Origin: Rubrobacter calidifluminis
Lineage (GTDB): Bacteria; Actinomycetota; Rubrobacteria; Rubrobacterales; Rubrobacteraceae
Length of the DNA: 64,000 nucleotides
Direction: 5' to 3'
NCBI RefSeq assembly: GCF_028617075.1
Contig: NZ_JAQKGV010000013.1
Location: forward strand, 1-64,000
Shown piece by piece: positions 62,191-64,000 of the stretch. The translations under genes and the position numbers were made by a program. Every line of letters starts with the position of its first letter. The first letter of the stretch is position 1. The notes under the pieces were generated by a model, which was given only the letters and a program-made list of their open reading frames with translations, had not been told where the DNA came from and made no database searches.

Positions 62191-63798
62191 ATGGGAGAGC
62201 TGAAGAGTTTCGCGGATACGCAGACCGGGGAGTTCGAGGACAACCGGGGCGCCTTCGAGGCGCTCGTCGAAGAGCTGCACGCGAGGACCGCAGAGGTGCG
62301 CCGCGGCGGGAGCGAACGGGCCCGAAAGAGGCACACCGGGCGCGGCAAGCTGCTCGTACGCGAGCGCATCGAGCGGCTCCTCGACCCGGGGACGGCCTTT
62401 CTCGAGCTCTCTCCGCTCGCGGCCTGGGGGATGTACGGTGGGGAGGTCCCTTCGGCCGGGATCGTCACCGGTATCGGGCGGGTCGAGGGGACCGAGTGCG
62501 TCATCGTCGCCAACGACGCCACCGTCAAGGGCGGCACTTACTATCCCATGACGGTCAAGAAGCACCTGCGGGCGCAGGAGGTCGCCGGGCAGAACCACCT
62601 GCCGTGCATCTACCTGGTCGACTCCGGCGGGGCGTACCTGCCGATGCAGGACGAGGTCTTCCCCGACCGCGACCACTTCGGGCGCATCTTCTACAACCAG
62701 GCCAGGATGAGCGCGAAGGGGATCCCCCAGATCGCCGCCGTGATGGGCAGCTGCACCGCCGGTGGGGCCTACGTCCCGGCGATGAGCGACGAGGTCGTCA
62801 TCGTGCGCGAACAGGGGACGATCTTCCTCGGCGGCCCTCCGCTGGTCAAGGCGGCGACCGGCGAGGAGGTCACAGCCGAGGAGCTCGGCGGGGGCGACGT
62901 CCACGCCCGCATCTCCGGCGTCGCCGACTACCTGGCCGAGAACGACGAGCACGCGCTCGCGCTGGTGCGTCAGATCGTCTCGAACCTCAACCGCAAGAAG
63001 AGCTTCCCGTGGGAGGTGGCGGACCCCGAGGAGCCTCTCTACGATCCACAGGAGCTCTACGGGATCGTCCCGCAGGACTACCGCAGGAGCTACGACGTCC
63101 GGGAGGTCATAGCCCGCATCGTCGACGCGAGCCGCTTCGACGAGTTCAAGCCGCTCTACGGCGAGACGCTGGTGTGCGGCTTCGCCCGTATCTTCGGCCA
63201 CCCGGTCGGCATCCTCGCCAACAACGGCATCCTCTTCTCCGAGAGCGCGCTCAAAGGGGCGCACTTCATCGAGCTGTGCTCCTCGCGCCACGTCCCGCTC
63301 GTCTTCCTGCAGAACATAACCGGCTTCATGGTCGGGAAACAGTACGAGAATGGCGGGATCGCCAAGGACGGGGCCAAGCTGGTCATGGCCGTCGCCTGCG
63401 CCTCGGTGCCAAAGTTCACCGTGATCATCGGCGGCTCCTTCGGGGCGGGCAACTACGGGATGTGCGGCAGGGCCTACTCGCCGCGTTTTTTGTGGATGTG
63501 GCCCAACGCCCGCATCAGCGTGATGGGCGGCGAGCAGGCGGCGAACGTGCTCGCCACCGTGCGGGAGGACGGGCTGCGGCGCGAGGGCAGGACGATGACC
63601 GACGAGGAGCGCGAGGAGTTCCGCCGGCCCATCCTCGAGAAGTACGAGCGGGAGGGCAACCCCTACTACTCGACCGCCCGCCTCTGGGACGACGGCGTGA
63701 TAGACCCCGCCGAGACCCGGACGTACCTCGGGCTCGGCCTCTCGGCCGCGGCGAACGCCCCCATCGGAGAGACGACCTTCGGCGTCTTCAGGATGTAG
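62191..63798 (+). CDS. Biotin-dependent acyl-CoA carboxylase, carboxyltransferase subunit (methylcrotonyl-CoA type)
   Basis: Protein of 535 aa. Two crotonase-fold halves: [73 protein letters not shown] and, later, [61 protein letters not shown]. The QDEVFPD and GMCGRA features suit the methylcrotonyl/geranyl-CoA subfamily. The biotin carboxylase/carrier subunit is not in the window. Confidence 0.93.
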   Translation: MGELKSFADTQTGEFEDNRGAFEALVEELHARTAEVRRGGSERARKRHTGRGKLLVRERIERLLDPGTAFLELSPLAAWGMYGGEVPSAGIVTGIGRVEGTECVIVANDATVKGGTYYPMTVKKHLRAQEVAGQNHLPCIYLVDSGGAYLPMQDEVFPDRDHFGRIFYNQARMSAKGIPQIAAVMGSCTAGGAYVPAMSDEVVIVREQGTIFLGGPPLVKAATGEEVTAEELGGGDVHARISGVADYLAENDEHALALVRQIVSNLNRKKSFPWEVADPEEPLYDPQELYGIVPQDYRRSYDVREVIARIVDASRFDEFKPLYGETLVCGFARIFGHPVGILANNGILFSESALKGAHFIELCSSRHVPLVFLQNITGFMVGKQYENGGIAKDGAKLVMAVACASVPKFTVIIGGSFGAGNYGMCGRAYSPRFLWMWPNARISVMGGEQAANVLATVREDGLRREGRTMTDEEREEFRRPILEKYEREGNPYYSTARLWDDGVIDPAETRTYLGLGLSAAANAPIGETTFGVFRM

Positions 63799-63801
63799 GC
63801 G

Positions 63802-64000
63802 ATGCTGCGGGTGGAGTTCCTCGGGACGGGAGGTGCGATCACCACGCCGCGTCCCCTGTGCCGCTGCCGGGTGTGCGAGGAGGCGCGGAGGAGGGGCATC
63901 CCCTACAGCAGGATGGGCCCCGCGCTCTACCTGCACGGTCCCGACCTGCTCGTCGACACGCCCGAAGAGATAAAGCTCGAGCTCGAGCGCTCGCGCGTCG
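63802..64000 (+). CDS. MBL-fold metallohydrolase (3' truncated by window edge)
   Basis: Starts ATG 63802, 3 nt after the carboxylase. The first 66 residues include VEFLGTGGAITTPRPLCRCRVCEEARRRG, a CxCxxC zinc motif and GTGGA start typical of PhnP/RNase Z-like MBL hydrolases, and YLHGPDLLVDTPEEIKLELE. The HxHxDH site lies beyond the window. Confidence 0.8.
   Translation, partial: MLRVEFLGTGGAITTPRPLCRCRVCEEARRRGIPYSRMGPALYLHGPDLLVDTPEEIKLELERSRV

Noticed and set aside
60744-63936. Two long minus-strand open frames (597 and 605 codons)
   Set aside because: Shadows of the acyl-CoA synthetase and carboxyltransferase genes.

Overview
The window is very GC-rich (about two thirds G+C by eye). It has short intergenic gaps, many 4-nt ATGA/GTGA gene overlaps and frequent GTG/TTG starts behind strong GGAGG sites. 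Gene content (class D/E sortases, PPOX/F420-type split-barrel protein, GH92 mannosidase, DAG-kinase-type lipid kinase, acyl-CoA catabolism, Tat lipoproteins) fits a Gram-positive actinobacterium, most like Rubrobacter. That placement is inferred from protein flavour, not from a marker gene. No rRNA, tRNA, CRISPR array or intact insertion sequence was recognised.

Layout. 1-3.9 kb: two paralogous MGDG-synthase-type glycosyltransferases flanking a DMT transporter, and a PAP2 phosphatase. 3.9-11.3 kb (minus strand): a sugar locus with a secreted GH92 alpha-mannosidase-like enzyme, a LacI-type regulator and a complete ABC importer (ATPase, permease, lipoprotein). 11.7-21 kb: GDPD, SDR, NlpC/P60, Rrf2 regulator, a membrane protein, a degenerate stretch with a frameshifted DsbA-family pseudogene, then an AhpD-like / MmgE-PrpD / ComA-like operon, isopentenyl-PP isomerase and a methyltransferase.

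21-41.4 kb is a metal-homeostasis island: copA-csoR-copZ, then an eight-gene complex-I-like operon (nuoA, nuoBD fusion, nuoH, J, K, L, M, N). Next come an Lgt-like protein, a CXXC membrane protein, a two-component system with a Met-rich sensor loop, a SHOCT protein, a multicopper oxidase, two ArsR-type repressors each paired with a CDF-type transporter, and small Cys- or His-rich membrane proteins. The most unusual object is the second nuo gene. It fuses a cysteine-free NuoB-like domain, a heavy-metal-binding (YTCPMHP...CPKCGM) domain with a His/Met-rich linker, and a NuoD-like domain that has lost the quinone-site histidine motif. No NuoC/E/F/G/I genes are present, while the pump residues of NuoL/M/N and the glutamates of NuoK are kept. 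NuoJ and NuoK are strikingly Met-rich. A 16-nt G-rich element over the copA promoter recurs (13/16 identical) upstream of nuoA. Together these suggest a copper-linked, non-redox derivative of the complex I membrane arm, as a hypothesis.

41.4-53.7 kb: mixed genes, including GNAT, a DUF1624 acetyltransferase-like protein, two convergent sortases, old yellow enzyme, an alkaline-phosphatase-superfamily protein, YedK/HMCES, MOSC, MFS, VOC, a class II aldolase-like protein without the metal histidines, HPr and a lipid kinase. 53.7-64 kb: acyl-CoA metabolism (acetyl-CoA synthetase-like, acyl-CoA dehydrogenase, DUF1330, acyl-CoA synthetase, biotin-dependent carboxyltransferase, a truncated MBL hydrolase), plus an MMPL transporter and a PPOX-TspO fusion protein.
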